Assembly: GCF_001701025.1 (NCBI RefSeq)
Contig: NZ_CP016793.1
Location: forward strand, 1,612,001-1,676,000
Direction: 5' to 3'
DNA: 64,000 nt
From: Lentzea guizhouensis
GTDB lineage: Bacteria > Actinomycetota > Actinomycetes > Mycobacteriales > Pseudonocardiaceae
A program made the position numbers and the translations under genes. The notes beneath the pieces were generated by a model, which saw only the letters and a list, made by a program, of their open reading frames with translations, had not been told where the DNA came from and searched no databases. Shown piece after piece: positions 35,416-43,909 of the stretch (within the stretch, counting starts at the first letter, position 1; the number at the start of each line of letters is the position of its first letter).

Positions 35416-36489
35416 GTGGCGCACATGGCGGTCTTCCTCCTGCCGGAACGCGGGCACGTGCTGCCCGCGCTCGGGCTGGTGGAGGAGCTCGTGCGCCGCG
35501 GCCACCGGGTGAGCGTCCCGGTGCCCACCGGGCTCGCCGAGGCCGTCGCGAGCACCGGCGCCACCCCGCTGTACTACGACACGACGATCGACTTCCCGAT
35601 GCCCGCGTCGCTCTACCTCGCGGCCAAGGAGGCGTTCGTCGAGGCGGAGATCACGCTGCCGGTGCTGGAGCAGGTCCTCCGCGAGGACCCGCCGGACCTG
35701 GTGCTGTGGGACATCACGACCTGGTCGGGCGCGGTGATCGCGCGGCGGCTGGGCGTGCCGGACCTGCTGGTGGAGAGCCTGCTGACGAGCAACGAGCACT
35801 GGTCGCTCGGTGACGCCGCGGTACCGCCCGGCGGGTTCGGTCCCGACGTGGTCGAGTTCTTCACCAGGGTGCACGCGTTCGTCGGCAGCGCGCTGCCGGA
35901 GTTCCTCACCGGTGTGCGGCGCAGGATCGCCCTGTTCCCCAGGGAGTTCCAGCCGGAGGGTGACACGTTCGGCGACTGGCACGCGTTCGTCGGACCGTGC
36001 CTGGCCTCCCGGCCGTTCCAGGCGAGCTGGCAACCGCCGGGCGGCCGGGTCGTGCTCGCGACGGCCGCGACGGAGGTGTGTGCGCGGGCGGCCGAGGGGA
36101 TGCCGTGGCACCTGGTGACCACGGGTGTGCCGGCGGCGCCGAACGTCGAGGTGCACGACGACATCCCGCAGCTCGCCGTGCTGGAGCACGCGAGCGTGTT
36201 CGTCACGAACGGCGGGATGGCCGGGGTGATGGAGGCGTTGCACCACGGGGTGCCGATGATCGTGGTGCCGCGGATGACCGACCAGTGCCTCAACGGCCAG
36301 CGGGTCGAGGAGCTCGGCCTGGGCGTGGTGCTCGACACCGCAACCCCCGAGGGCGTGCGCTCGTTGGTCGACCAGCTGGCCTCGGACTCGGCGATCTCCG
36401 CCCGCGTCAAGGACATGCAGCGGATGATCCACCGGGCGGGCGGCAGCACCGCCGCCGCGGACGTCGTCGAAGAGGAGCTGGCACGGTGA
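35416..36489 (+). CDS. MGT-type glycosyltransferase (GT1 family)
   Basis: 357 residues. The N-terminal half starts MAVFLLPERGHVLPALGLVE as in macrolide glycosyltransferases (GHxxP motif). The C-terminal nucleotide-sugar domain has PQLAVLEHASVFVTNGGMAG and ALHHGVPMIVVPRMTDQCLN, the HxGxxS/E...PxxxDQ signature with N in place of the usual His in TNGG. The GTG at 35416 follows AGGTGAGG right behind hrpB, so it may be co-transcribed. It probably glycosylates small molecules such as antibiotics, in self-resistance or modification. The His-to-Asn change near the donor site is notable. Confidence 0.85.
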   Translation: MAHMAVFLLPERGHVLPALGLVEELVRRGHRVSVPVPTGLAEAVASTGATPLYYDTTIDFPMPASLYLAAKEAFVEAEITLPVLEQVLREDPPDLVLWDITTWSGAVIARRLGVPDLLVESLLTSNEHWSLGDAAVPPGGFGPDVVEFFTRVHAFVGSALPEFLTGVRRRIALFPREFQPEGDTFGDWHAFVGPCLASRPFQASWQPPGGRVVLATAATEVCARAAEGMPWHLVTTGVPAAPNVEVHDDIPQLAVLEHASVFVTNGGMAGVMEALHHGVPMIVVPRMTDQCLNGQRVEELGLGVVLDTATPEGVRSLVDQLASDSAISARVKDMQRMIHRAGGSTAAADVVEEELAR

Positions 36490-37088
36490 GACGGATCTGG
36501 GACGACGCGGTCCGGGCTCTGGGCGGCACACCGGACGCGGGCGACCTGGTCGAACGGTATGCCGAGCCGCACCGGGCCTACCACAACACCTTCCACGTGG
36601 CGTCCGTCGTGCGCGACTCCTCCGCGCTCGCGGACGCTTTCGCGTTCTCCGTCGAGGAACGCGCGATCCTCACCCTGGCCGCGTGCGCGCACGACGTGAT
36701 CTACGACGGCAAACCCGGTGAGGACGAACGGGCGAGCGCGCAGTGGGCCCGCGAACGCCTGACCGGGCTGGAGGAAGAGCACATCACGCGCGTGGAGTCG
36801 TTGGTGCTGGCCACGATCACCCACTCGTCGGACGACCCGCTCGCGCAGGTGCTGCTCGACGCCGACCTGGCGATCCTCGGTTCGGAACCCGAGCACTACG
36901 AGCGCTACCGGCAGGCCGTGCGGCACGAGTACGCGCGGTACGACGACGCGACGTGGCGGAAGGGCCGGGCCGCGGTGCTGAAGTCGTTGCTGGAGCGCGA
37001 GGACCTCTACGTGACCGAGCCCGCGCGGCAGCGGTGGGACGCGGCCGCGCGGACGAACCTGGCCCGCGAGCTTCAGTCGCTGGCGTAG
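36486..37088 (+). CDS. HD-domain metal-dependent phosphohydrolase
   Basis: 200 residues of the COG4339-like HD family. Metal ligands fit His33/His37 (YHNTFHV), the HD pair His69-Asp70 (ACAHDVIYDG) and a later Asp in LLDADLAILG. The GTG start overlaps the upstream glycosyltransferase stop (GTGA), so the genes are coupled. Its 3' end overlaps the convergent racemase gene by 16 bases. The substrate is unknown; members act on nucleotides or other phosphate esters. Confidence 0.85.
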   Translation: MRRIWDDAVRALGGTPDAGDLVERYAEPHRAYHNTFHVASVVRDSSALADAFAFSVEERAILTLAACAHDVIYDGKPGEDERASAQWARERLTGLEEEHITRVESLVLATITHSSDDPLAQVLLDADLAILGSEPEHYERYRQAVRHEYARYDDATWRKGRAAVLKSLLEREDLYVTEPARQRWDAAARTNLARELQSLA

Positions 37089-38176
37089 AGGACCTTCGTC
37101 GCGGTGGTGAAGCGCCGCAGCGTCTCCGGGACCGGGTCGACGCCGATGCCCGGCCCGGCCGGCACGTTCATGAAGCCGTCCCGCAGCTCGAACGGCTCGG
37201 TCAGGTCCTCGGCGAAGTACCGGCTCGACGCCGAGACGTCGCCGGGCAGCACGAAACCGGGCAACGCGGCCAGCGCGAGGTTCGGCCCGCGCCCGATGCC
37301 GGTCTCGAGCATTCCGCCGCACCACACCGGGATCCCGTGCGCCGCGGCGACGTCGTGGATCCGGCGTGCCTCCAGGTAACCGCCGACGCGCGCCGGTTTG
37401 ACGTTGATGATCCGGCACGCGCCGAGCGCGATCGCGGTGGCCGCGTCCCTGGCCGAGGTGATCGACTCGTCGAGGCAGATCGGCGTGCCGATGCGTTGCG
37501 CCAGCAGGGCGTGGCCGCGGATGTCGTCCTCTTCGAGGGGCTGCTCGATCAGCAGCAGGTCGTACTCGTCGAGCCGGCGCAGGTGGTCGGCGTCGGCGAG
37601 GGTGTACGCGGTGTTCGCGTCGACCTGCAGCAGGACGTCGCCGAAGCGCTCGCGGACCGCGCGCACGGGTTCGACGTCCCAGCCGGGCTCGATCTTGAGC
37701 TTGATCCGCGCGTAGCCCTCGGCGAGGTAGCCCTCGACGTCCGCGAGCAGCTCCGGGACGGAGTTCTTGATCCCGACCGAGACACCCGCGGGCACCTTGT
37801 CGGTGGTGGCGCCCAGGAACGTGCCGATCGGCATCCCGAACGACCGCAGCTCGGCGTCCAGGACCGCGGTCTCCAGTGCGGCCTTGGCGAGCTTGTGGCC
37901 CTTGACCGCGTGCGTCCTCGGTGCCACCTGAGCGGCCGTGACCTCCGGCGTCACGCGGGGCACGAGGTGGTCGGCCAGCACCAGTTCCGCGGCGCCGACG
38001 AACTCCGAGCAGTACAGCGGTTCCGGGTCGGCCGCGAACTCCGACCAGCCCTGCGCGGTGTCCGTGACGACCCGCAGCAGGAACGTGTCCTTCGTCGTCA
38101 TCGTGCCGAACGACGTGCGGAACGGCGACACCAGCGGGATCGCGACGTGCAGCAGCTCAACGCGTTCGACCTTCAC
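37073..38176 (-). CDS. N-acylamino acid racemase / o-succinylbenzoate synthase-like enolase
   Basis: 367 residues of the enolase superfamily, MLE subgroup. Catalytic Lys159/Lys161 (RIKLKIE), metal ligands Asp186 (VDANTAYT), Glu211 (IEQPLEEDD) and Asp236 (CLDESITS), and Lys260 (NVKPARVGG) are all present. The GTG at 38176 has GGAG 5 nt upstream. It overlaps the GNAT gene by 4 bases. The neighbourhood (GNAT, amino acid permease, no men genes) favours N-succinyl/N-acylamino acid racemase, used to convert D-amino acids to L-forms, over menaquinone synthesis. Both activities can coexist in this family. Confidence 0.88.
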   Translation of the reverse strand: MKVERVELLHVAIPLVSPFRTSFGTMTTKDTFLLRVVTDTAQGWSEFAADPEPLYCSEFVGAAELVLADHLVPRVTPEVTAAQVAPRTHAVKGHKLAKAALETAVLDAELRSFGMPIGTFLGATTDKVPAGVSVGIKNSVPELLADVEGYLAEGYARIKLKIEPGWDVEPVRAVRERFGDVLLQVDANTAYTLADADHLRRLDEYDLLLIEQPLEEDDIRGHALLAQRIGTPICLDESITSARDAATAIALGACRIINVKPARVGGYLEARRIHDVAAAHGIPVWCGGMLETGIGRGPNLALAALPGFVLPGDVSASSRYFAEDLTEPFELRDGFMNVPAGPGIGVDPVPETLRRFTTATKVLYASD

Positions 38177-38889
38177 CGGCGCTCCAGTCCGTACCAGCCG
38201 TCGCGGGACATCGAGGTCGCCACGTACCCGTCGGCGAAGGCGTCGACGAACACCGCGCGCACCGCCACCCGCCACTCGTCCGCCTGGTCCGGCGAATCCT
38301 TGCGCACCTGCACGATGTCACGCGGCACCCGGCACCAGATCCGTTCGCCGTCGGTGCGCCGCAACGGTTCCCCGTCCGGTGCGGTCGCGGTGACCTCGCC
38401 ACGCGGCTCCGGCTCGTGCGGCTCCCGCGACCCGGTCAGGTCCCACCGCACGGTCAGCCGGTCGGACTCACCGGTGTTCACGCCGTCGTTCATCGGCCCG
38501 TAGAAGTCCACTGTGTACTCGGTGACGACCGCGCCGAGCTTGACCAGGTTGAACCGGGCGTTGCGCGCCACCAGCGGGTCGTAGGTCCAGCGCATCGACC
38601 GCGCGCCGAGCCCGGCCGCCCACTCGCGCTGCGCGAGCTTCAACGGGTGCCCGACGCCGGGCCGCGCGGCCGCGATCATCGAGTACACCGACCCGTCCGG
38701 GCAGAACAGCCCGGTCGTGGCACCGACCAGCTCGTCACCGTCGAACGCCCCGATCGTCGCGCCGCCCGCGTGCCGGACGCAGTGCAGCGTCTCGGTCGAC
38801 AGCACGTCGAGTGTCGTCTCCCAGACGTCGGCGTAGTACCGCGCGACGCGGGCGATGCCCGGGACGTCAGTGATCGCGTGAAACCTCAA
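38173..38889 (-). CDS. COG3375-type GNAT acetyl/succinyltransferase
   Basis: 238 residues. It shows VGATTGLFCPDGSVYSMIAA, the phrase VGHPLKLAQREWAAGLG and RWTYDPLVARNARFNLVKLG typical of the COG3375 acyltransferases that accompany N-acylamino acid racemases. It would put the acyl group on a D-amino acid so that the racemase can act. It overlaps the racemase by GTGA and the permease end by 23 bases, making a tight operon. Confidence 0.82.
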   Translation of the reverse strand: MRFHAITDVPGIARVARYYADVWETTLDVLSTETLHCVRHAGGATIGAFDGDELVGATTGLFCPDGSVYSMIAAARPGVGHPLKLAQREWAAGLGARSMRWTYDPLVARNARFNLVKLGAVVTEYTVDFYGPMNDGVNTGESDRLTVRWDLTGSREPHEPEPRGEVTATAPDGEPLRRTDGERIWCRVPRDIVQVRKDSPDQADEWRVAVRAVFVDAFADGYVATSMSRDGWYGLERR

Positions 38890-40279
38890 GGCGGGCCTTC
38901 CGGACGCTGTAAGCGAAGTAGATGACGAACCCGAGCGCCATCCAGGCGAGGAACGCGATCCAGGTGTCCAGGCCGAGGCTGAACATCATGTAGACGCAGA
39001 ACGCGAGCCCCAGCAACGGCGTGACCGGCGAGAACGGCACCCGGAAGCTGCGCGGCCGGTCGGGTTCGGTGCGCCGCAGGATGATCACCGCGACGTTGAC
39101 CAGCGCGAACGCGAACAGCGTGCCGATGCTGGTCGCGTCCGCCAGCGAGCCCAGCGGCACGAGCGCGGCGAGCACCGCGATGAACAGGCCGACGACGACC
39201 GTGTTGGCGAACGGCACACCGGTGCGCGGGCTGAGCTTCGCGAAGATCGACGGCACCAGCCCGTCGCGCGACATCGCGTACAGGATGCGCGTCTGTCCGT
39301 AGAGGACGGTCAGCACCACGGACGTCGTGGCCACCACGGCACCGATCGACAGCAGGATCGGCCAGATCGCGCCGTCGACGTTGTCGGTCAGCACCCGGCT
39401 GAGCGCCGCCTCGGTGCCCTCGAACGTCTGCCACGGCATCGCCCCGACCGCCGCGAGTGCGACAGCGCAGTACAGCGCGGTGATCACGACCAGCGAGATG
39501 ATGATCGCGCGCGGCAGGTCGCGCTGCGGGTTCTTCGCCTCCTCGCCGGCGGTGGAGGCGGCGTCGAACCCGATGTAGGAGAAGAACAACGTAGCCGCAC
39601 CGGCGCTCATCCCCGCGAGCCCCAACGGGAACAACGGCTGCAGGTTGCCCGCCTTCAACGCCGTGAACGCCACTGCGCAGAACATCAGCAACGCGCCGAC
39701 CTTCACGTACACCAGGATCGCGTTCGTGCGCGCGCTACCCCGTGCACCGCCCAGCAGCACCAGCATCGAGATGACCACGACCAGCACGGCCGGGATGTTG
39801 ACGATCCCGCCGTCACCGGGCGGCTGGCTGAACGCGTCCGGGATCCGCAGCCCGGTGACGAGGTGCAGCAGCTCGTTGACGTACTGACCCCACCCGACCG
39901 CGACCGCCGCGACCGACACGCCGTACTCCAGCACCAGGCACCAGCCGCAGACCCACGCGACGATCTCGCCGAGCGTGGCGTAGGTGTAGGAGTACGAGGA
40001 CCCGGACGCCGGGATGAGCCCCGCGAGCTCGGCGTAGGACAGCGCGGAGAACAACGCGGTGATGCCCGCCAGCACGAACGAGACCACGATCGCCGGCCCC
40101 GCGAGCGGCACCGCCTCGCCCAGCACCACGAAGATGCCGGTACCCAGCGTCGCGCCGATGCTGATCATGGTGAGGTGGCCGACACCGAGCGTGCGCCGCA
40201 TCTCACTGCCGGGATGGGTCAGCTGGTCGATCGGCTTGCGCCGCAACACCCGCGCCCCGATGCGCTGTCCGTTGCTCAT
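38867..40279 (-). CDS. APC-family amino acid permease
   Basis: 470 residues with about 12 membrane helices. The first carries the substrate-binding GATLGTGIFVVLG glycine loop. FFSYIGFDAASTAGEEAKNP is typical of the cationic amino acid transporter (CAT) subgroup. The ATG at 40279 begins MSNGQRIGARVLRRKPIDQL, the cytoplasmic start seen in that group. As first gene of the operon with GNAT and racemase, it probably imports the amino acid that they process. Confidence 0.9.
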   Translation of the reverse strand: MSNGQRIGARVLRRKPIDQLTHPGSEMRRTLGVGHLTMISIGATLGTGIFVVLGEAVPLAGPAIVVSFVLAGITALFSALSYAELAGLIPASGSSYSYTYATLGEIVAWVCGWCLVLEYGVSVAAVAVGWGQYVNELLHLVTGLRIPDAFSQPPGDGGIVNIPAVLVVVISMLVLLGGARGSARTNAILVYVKVGALLMFCAVAFTALKAGNLQPLFPLGLAGMSAGAATLFFSYIGFDAASTAGEEAKNPQRDLPRAIIISLVVITALYCAVALAAVGAMPWQTFEGTEAALSRVLTDNVDGAIWPILLSIGAVVATTSVVLTVLYGQTRILYAMSRDGLVPSIFAKLSPRTGVPFANTVVVGLFIAVLAALVPLGSLADATSIGTLFAFALVNVAVIILRRTEPDRPRSFRVPFSPVTPLLGLAFCVYMMFSLGLDTWIAFLAWMALGFVIYFAYSVRKARLEVSRDH

Positions 40280-40307
40280 CCGGCCAACATAACGCCCCCG
40301 CTCGCGG

Positions 40308-41250
40308 CTATCGGCCACCCACCGGGCGGAACGTGCGGCGGTATGTGTCCGGCGGCACACCCACGGTCCGGTGGAAGTGCCGGCGCAACGTCGTCGCCGT
40401 GCCCATACCCGCCGCCTCGGCGATGAAATCCACGCTGTCGTCGGTCAGCTCCAGCAGCTCCTGCGCGCGCCGGATGCGCTGCGTGTGCAGCCACTGCAAC
40501 GGGGTCGTGCCGGTGACGTCCTTGAACAGCCGGGTCAGGTGGCGCGAGCTCAGGTTCGCCTGACGGGCCAGGTCCTCGACCGTCAACGGCTGGTCGAGCC
40601 TCACCCCCACCCAGCCGAACAGCTCGGTCAGCGGGTGCCCCTCACCGGTCGGCACCGGCGCGAGCACGAACTGCGCCTGCCCGCCGTCGCGGCGGCGGGA
40701 CCACGAGCCGGCGCGCGGCCGTGTTGGCCGTGGCGACCCCGTGGTCACGGCGGATCAGGTGCAGGCTCAGGTCGATCGCCGCCGCCTTGCCCGCCGAGGT
40801 GAGCACCTGGCCGTTGTCGACGTAGAGCACGTCCGGATCCACCCTGACCCGCGGGTACCGGCGAGCCAGCTCGTCGGTGTGCCCCCAGTGCGTGGTCGCC
40901 TTCAGCCCGTCCAGGAGCCCCGCCTCGGCCAGCACGAACGCACCCGTGCACAACGAGACGATCCGGGCGCCTGCGTCGTGCGCCTTCCTGACCGCCTCGA
41001 CCAGGTTCGCGTCGATCGGCTCGTCCACGTCCACGAGCGCGGGCACGACGACGGTGTCCGCGCGGTGCAGCCGGTCCAGGGGCAGGTCCGGCTCCAGCGT
41101 GAACCGGCCCACCCGCACGGGCTGGTCACCGCAGACGACCACCTCGTAGTCGAGCTGGGGCGCGGTGAAGATCTCGTAGGTCGCGGTCAGCTCGAAGTGC
41201 AGCATCCCGGCGGTCACGGCGAACGCGAGCATGTCCGAAATTGTACGCAT
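40308..41250 (-). pseudogene. GlxA-family AraC-type regulator with one frameshift
   Basis: From the ATG at 41250 the DJ-1/PfpI-like domain runs normally (MLHFELTATYEIFTAPQLDY, ARIVSLCTGAFVLAEAGLLD, ATTHWGHTDELARRYP, VLTSAGKAAAIDLSLHLIRR) to NTAARRLVVPP. There, at about 40681-40700 in a CCG/CGG run, one base is missing or extra. The AraC domain continues in another frame: QAQFVLAPVPTGEGHPL, TVEDLARQANLSSRHLTRLF, PLQWLHTQRIRRAQELLEL. All parts are otherwise intact, so a sequencing slip is as likely as real loss. It is divergent from the reductase gene 53 bases away. Confidence 0.85.
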
Positions 41251-41302
41251 CGTGTCGTTCCAGACACTGGGCCGCGGGTCTCGTGCTGACTTCAATGTCC
41301 AC

Positions 41303-42223
41303 ATGGGACACCACATCGCGGTCTACGGCGCATCCGGCCTCACCGGGCGTTTCATCCTGGCGGAGCTGGAGAAGCGCGGTCGCACCCCGCTCCCGTTCGG
41401 CCGCGCCCAGGCCACCGCCGACGACCTCGCCGCCCTCGACCGGGCGCTGACCGGCGCGGACGCCGTGATCAACGCGGCCGGCCCGTTCGCCGTGACCGCC
41501 CTGCCCCTGATCGCCGCCGCCGAACGCGCCGGCATCCCGTACGTCGACGTGGCAGCCGAGATCGAGGCGAACGCCGACACGTTCGCCCGCGGCGCCTCCA
41601 TTCCGGTCGTGCCCGCCATGGCGTTCTTCGGCGGCCTGGCCGACCTGCTGGTCACCGCCGCGATGGCCGACTGGCCGGACGCGTCGCAGGCCCACGTCGC
41701 CTACGGCCTGAGCGGCTGGCAACCGACCCCCGGCACGCTCGCCGCCGGGGCGGTCTCCCGCGACCGCCGCCGTGGTCAGCGGGTCCGGTTCCGCGACGGA
41801 CGGCTCGAGCACCACGACGCCGCACCGCCTTCACTGACCTGGAACTTCCCCAGCGGGCCGCGGGAGGTCATCGGTGAGTTCTCGATGGCCGACATCGTGA
41901 CCGTGCCCAGCCACCTGGCCATCCCGTCCGTCACCTCGTACATGTCGGTCACGGCGGCGCAGGGCCTGGCAGCCGCCGGTGAGCGCTCCGAACCGGAGAC
42001 GTTCGAGGTGGACGTGGTGGTGCGGCGGGGTGCCGCGGAACGCCGGCTGTCGGTCTCGGGTCGCGACATCTACGCCGTCAGCGCACCGTTGGCCGTCGAG
42101 GCGGTGGAACGCCTGCTGACCGGCCGGTTCCGGGTGAACGGGGTGGCCTCGGCGGGCGCGATGTTCGACGCCGACGACTTCCTGGCCGCACTGGACGGCC
42201 ACCTCACGCGTACATGGACGTGA
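41303..42223 (+). CDS. Saccharopine dehydrogenase/trans-acting enoyl reductase-like protein
   Basis: 306 residues. The N-terminal Rossmann motif is HIAVYGASGLTGRFILAELE (GxxGxxG), with SDH-like ADAVINAAGPFAVTALPLIA and IPYVDVAAEIEAN. The rest has no catalytic motif I can name. No strong ribosome binding site precedes the ATG, so a short or leaderless transcript is possible. It faces the GlxA-type regulator across a 53-base gap and may be its target. Confidence 0.8.
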   Translation: MGHHIAVYGASGLTGRFILAELEKRGRTPLPFGRAQATADDLAALDRALTGADAVINAAGPFAVTALPLIAAAERAGIPYVDVAAEIEANADTFARGASIPVVPAMAFFGGLADLLVTAAMADWPDASQAHVAYGLSGWQPTPGTLAAGAVSRDRRRGQRVRFRDGRLEHHDAAPPSLTWNFPSGPREVIGEFSMADIVTVPSHLAIPSVTSYMSVTAAQGLAAAGERSEPETFEVDVVVRRGAAERRLSVSGRDIYAVSAPLAVEAVERLLTGRFRVNGVASAGAMFDADDFLAALDGHLTRTWT

Positions 42224-42278
42224 CACGGCAGAAAGGGTGGGCGCCCACGTGGGGCACCCACCCTGCCGCCGGCTCAGG

Positions 42279-43871
42279 TCAGGTGACCTGCCCGCCGTGC
42301 CAGACCCACTCGCCCCAGCCGCCGGTGGGAGTCCAGCGGAGCTGGTAGACGGACGCGTCGACGCCGGTCGCGAAGACCTCGATCCCGTCGTTGAACGCGG
42401 TCACCCGCGGCGCGCCGGACAGCTGGCCCTGACGCCACACCCAGTCGCCCCAGCCGCCCGCCGGCGTCCACGTCTTCTCGTACAACGCGTTGTCCACGCC
42501 GGTCACGAAGACGCTCAGCCGGCTGTTGACGGTGACCACCTGCGGTTCGCCGGCGAGCTGTCCCTGCTGCCAGACCCAGTCGGTCCAGCCGCCCGCCGGC
42601 GTCCAGCTCTTCTCGTACAGGGCCTTGTCCACCCCGGCGGCGAACACGCTCAGCCGGTCACCGAGCACGCTGACCTGCGGCGCGCCGGTCAGCTGACCGC
42701 CGTGCCAGAACCAGTCCGACCAGCCGCCGCCCGGCGTCCAGCGCAGCTGGTAGAGCGAGCCGTCCACACCGGTGGCGAAGACGTGGACCTCCGCGCCCAG
42801 TGCGATCGCCCTGGGAGAGCCGGCCAGCTGCCCCTGGCGCCACACCCAGTCACCCCAGCCGCCCGCCGGCGTCCAGGTCTTCTCGTACAGGGCCTTGTCC
42901 TGACCGGTGGCGAAGACGCTGACCTTGTCGCCGACCTGCACCACCTGCGGTTCACCGGTGATCTGGCCCTGGTGCCAGACCCAGTCGCTCCAGCCACCCG
43001 CCGGCGTCCAGCTCTTCTCGTAGAGAGCGCCGTCGACCCCGGTCGCGAAGACGCGCACCCGATCACCGACTGAGATGACCTGCGGCTGCCCCACGATCTG
43101 GCCCTGGTGCCAGACCCAGTCGCTCCACCCGCCCGCCGGCGACGAGGTCTTCTCGTACAGGGCGCCGTCGACCCCGGTGGCGAAGACGCGCAGCCTGCCG
43201 CCCTCGGCGACCACGTTGGACTTCGACCGGCCGTGGACCACGGAGCTGTTGCCCGGCCACAGGGCGTTCGCGATCGCGGTGGCGTCGTTGGCCTCGACGC
43301 CGTACCGGAAGCGGTACTGCGAGGCCGGTCGCTGGACGTCGGCGGCGACGTCACCGATCGGGGCCGTGCTCCACGAGCCACCGGGGTAGAACCGTTCCAT
43401 CGTCTCCACGAACTTCCTGGTCGCGATCACCGGATCGGTGCGCTCGGCGAACGAGCCCCAGGTGGCGCGCTGCTGGAAGAGACCGACCGAGTCGAGGTCG
43501 CCCCCGTCCAGGTTGGCGTTGCTCGTCTCGACGATCGTCGTGGCGATGGCGATGGCCGCCGCCCTCTTGCTGAGACCGCGGTCCTTGACCGCGCGGACCA
43601 CAGCCCTCGCACACGAGGTGTTGTAGGCCGTCATGTACCCCTTCATCTTGTTGGTCAGCTGGGGGTTCAGCGCGGCGGCGGCAGCAGCGTCCTCCGCGGT
43701 CGGTCCCCCGGCGACGCAGGGCAGCGCCCGGAAGGCCACACCGACCTCCTGCGGCCAGACCTCGGTCGGACCGGACTGCGGCGCAGCCGCGAAAGCGTTG
43801 CCCGACAACGTGATCGTCGTCGCCAGGGTGGTGATCGCCAGGTTCAGGGCGAACTTCGACGCAGCACTCAT
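42279..43871 (-). CDS. Secreted muralytic-type protein with seven-repeat PLL-like propeller
   Basis: 530 residues with a signal peptide (1-29, cleavage after AFAAA). The N-terminal domain (about 45-205) has AIAIATTIVETSNANLDGGD and DSVGLFQQRATWGS, a pattern seen in actinomycete lysozyme/transglycosylase-like exoproteins (Glu in ETSN as a possible acid). Seven repeats of about 45 residues follow (VFATGVDGALYEKTWTPAGG, then WGDWVWRQGQLAG), matching PLL-like/tectonin beta-propeller lectins. The ATG at 43871 is preceded by AGGA. The neighbour upstream has the same propeller on a different enzyme domain. It probably binds glycans at the envelope or on other microbes. Confidence 0.8.
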   Translation of the reverse strand: MSAASKFALNLAITTLATTITLSGNAFAAAPQSGPTEVWPQEVGVAFRALPCVAGGPTAEDAAAAAALNPQLTNKMKGYMTAYNTSCARAVVRAVKDRGLSKRAAAIAIATTIVETSNANLDGGDLDSVGLFQQRATWGSFAERTDPVIATRKFVETMERFYPGGSWSTAPIGDVAADVQRPASQYRFRYGVEANDATAIANALWPGNSSVVHGRSKSNVVAEGGRLRVFATGVDGALYEKTSSPAGGWSDWVWHQGQIVGQPQVISVGDRVRVFATGVDGALYEKSWTPAGGWSDWVWHQGQITGEPQVVQVGDKVSVFATGQDKALYEKTWTPAGGWGDWVWRQGQLAGSPRAIALGAEVHVFATGVDGSLYQLRWTPGGGWSDWFWHGGQLTGAPQVSVLGDRLSVFAAGVDKALYEKSWTPAGGWTDWVWQQGQLAGEPQVVTVNSRLSVFVTGVDNALYEKTWTPAGGWGDWVWRQGQLSGAPRVTAFNDGIEVFATGVDASVYQLRWTPTGGWGEWVWHGGQVT

Positions 43872-43909
43872 CTGCTCGTTCCTGTCTTCTCGTCCGGGGG
43901 AATGGGGTG

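Noticed and set aside
33102..35564. An 820-residue minus-strand frame
   Set aside because: Antisense of hrpB, which has all helicase motifs on the plus strand.
37073..38176. Menaquinone-pathway menC
   Set aside because: No other men genes are near, and the gene is in an operon with a permease and a COG3375 acyltransferase, which favours the racemase role; OSB synthase activity cannot be excluded.
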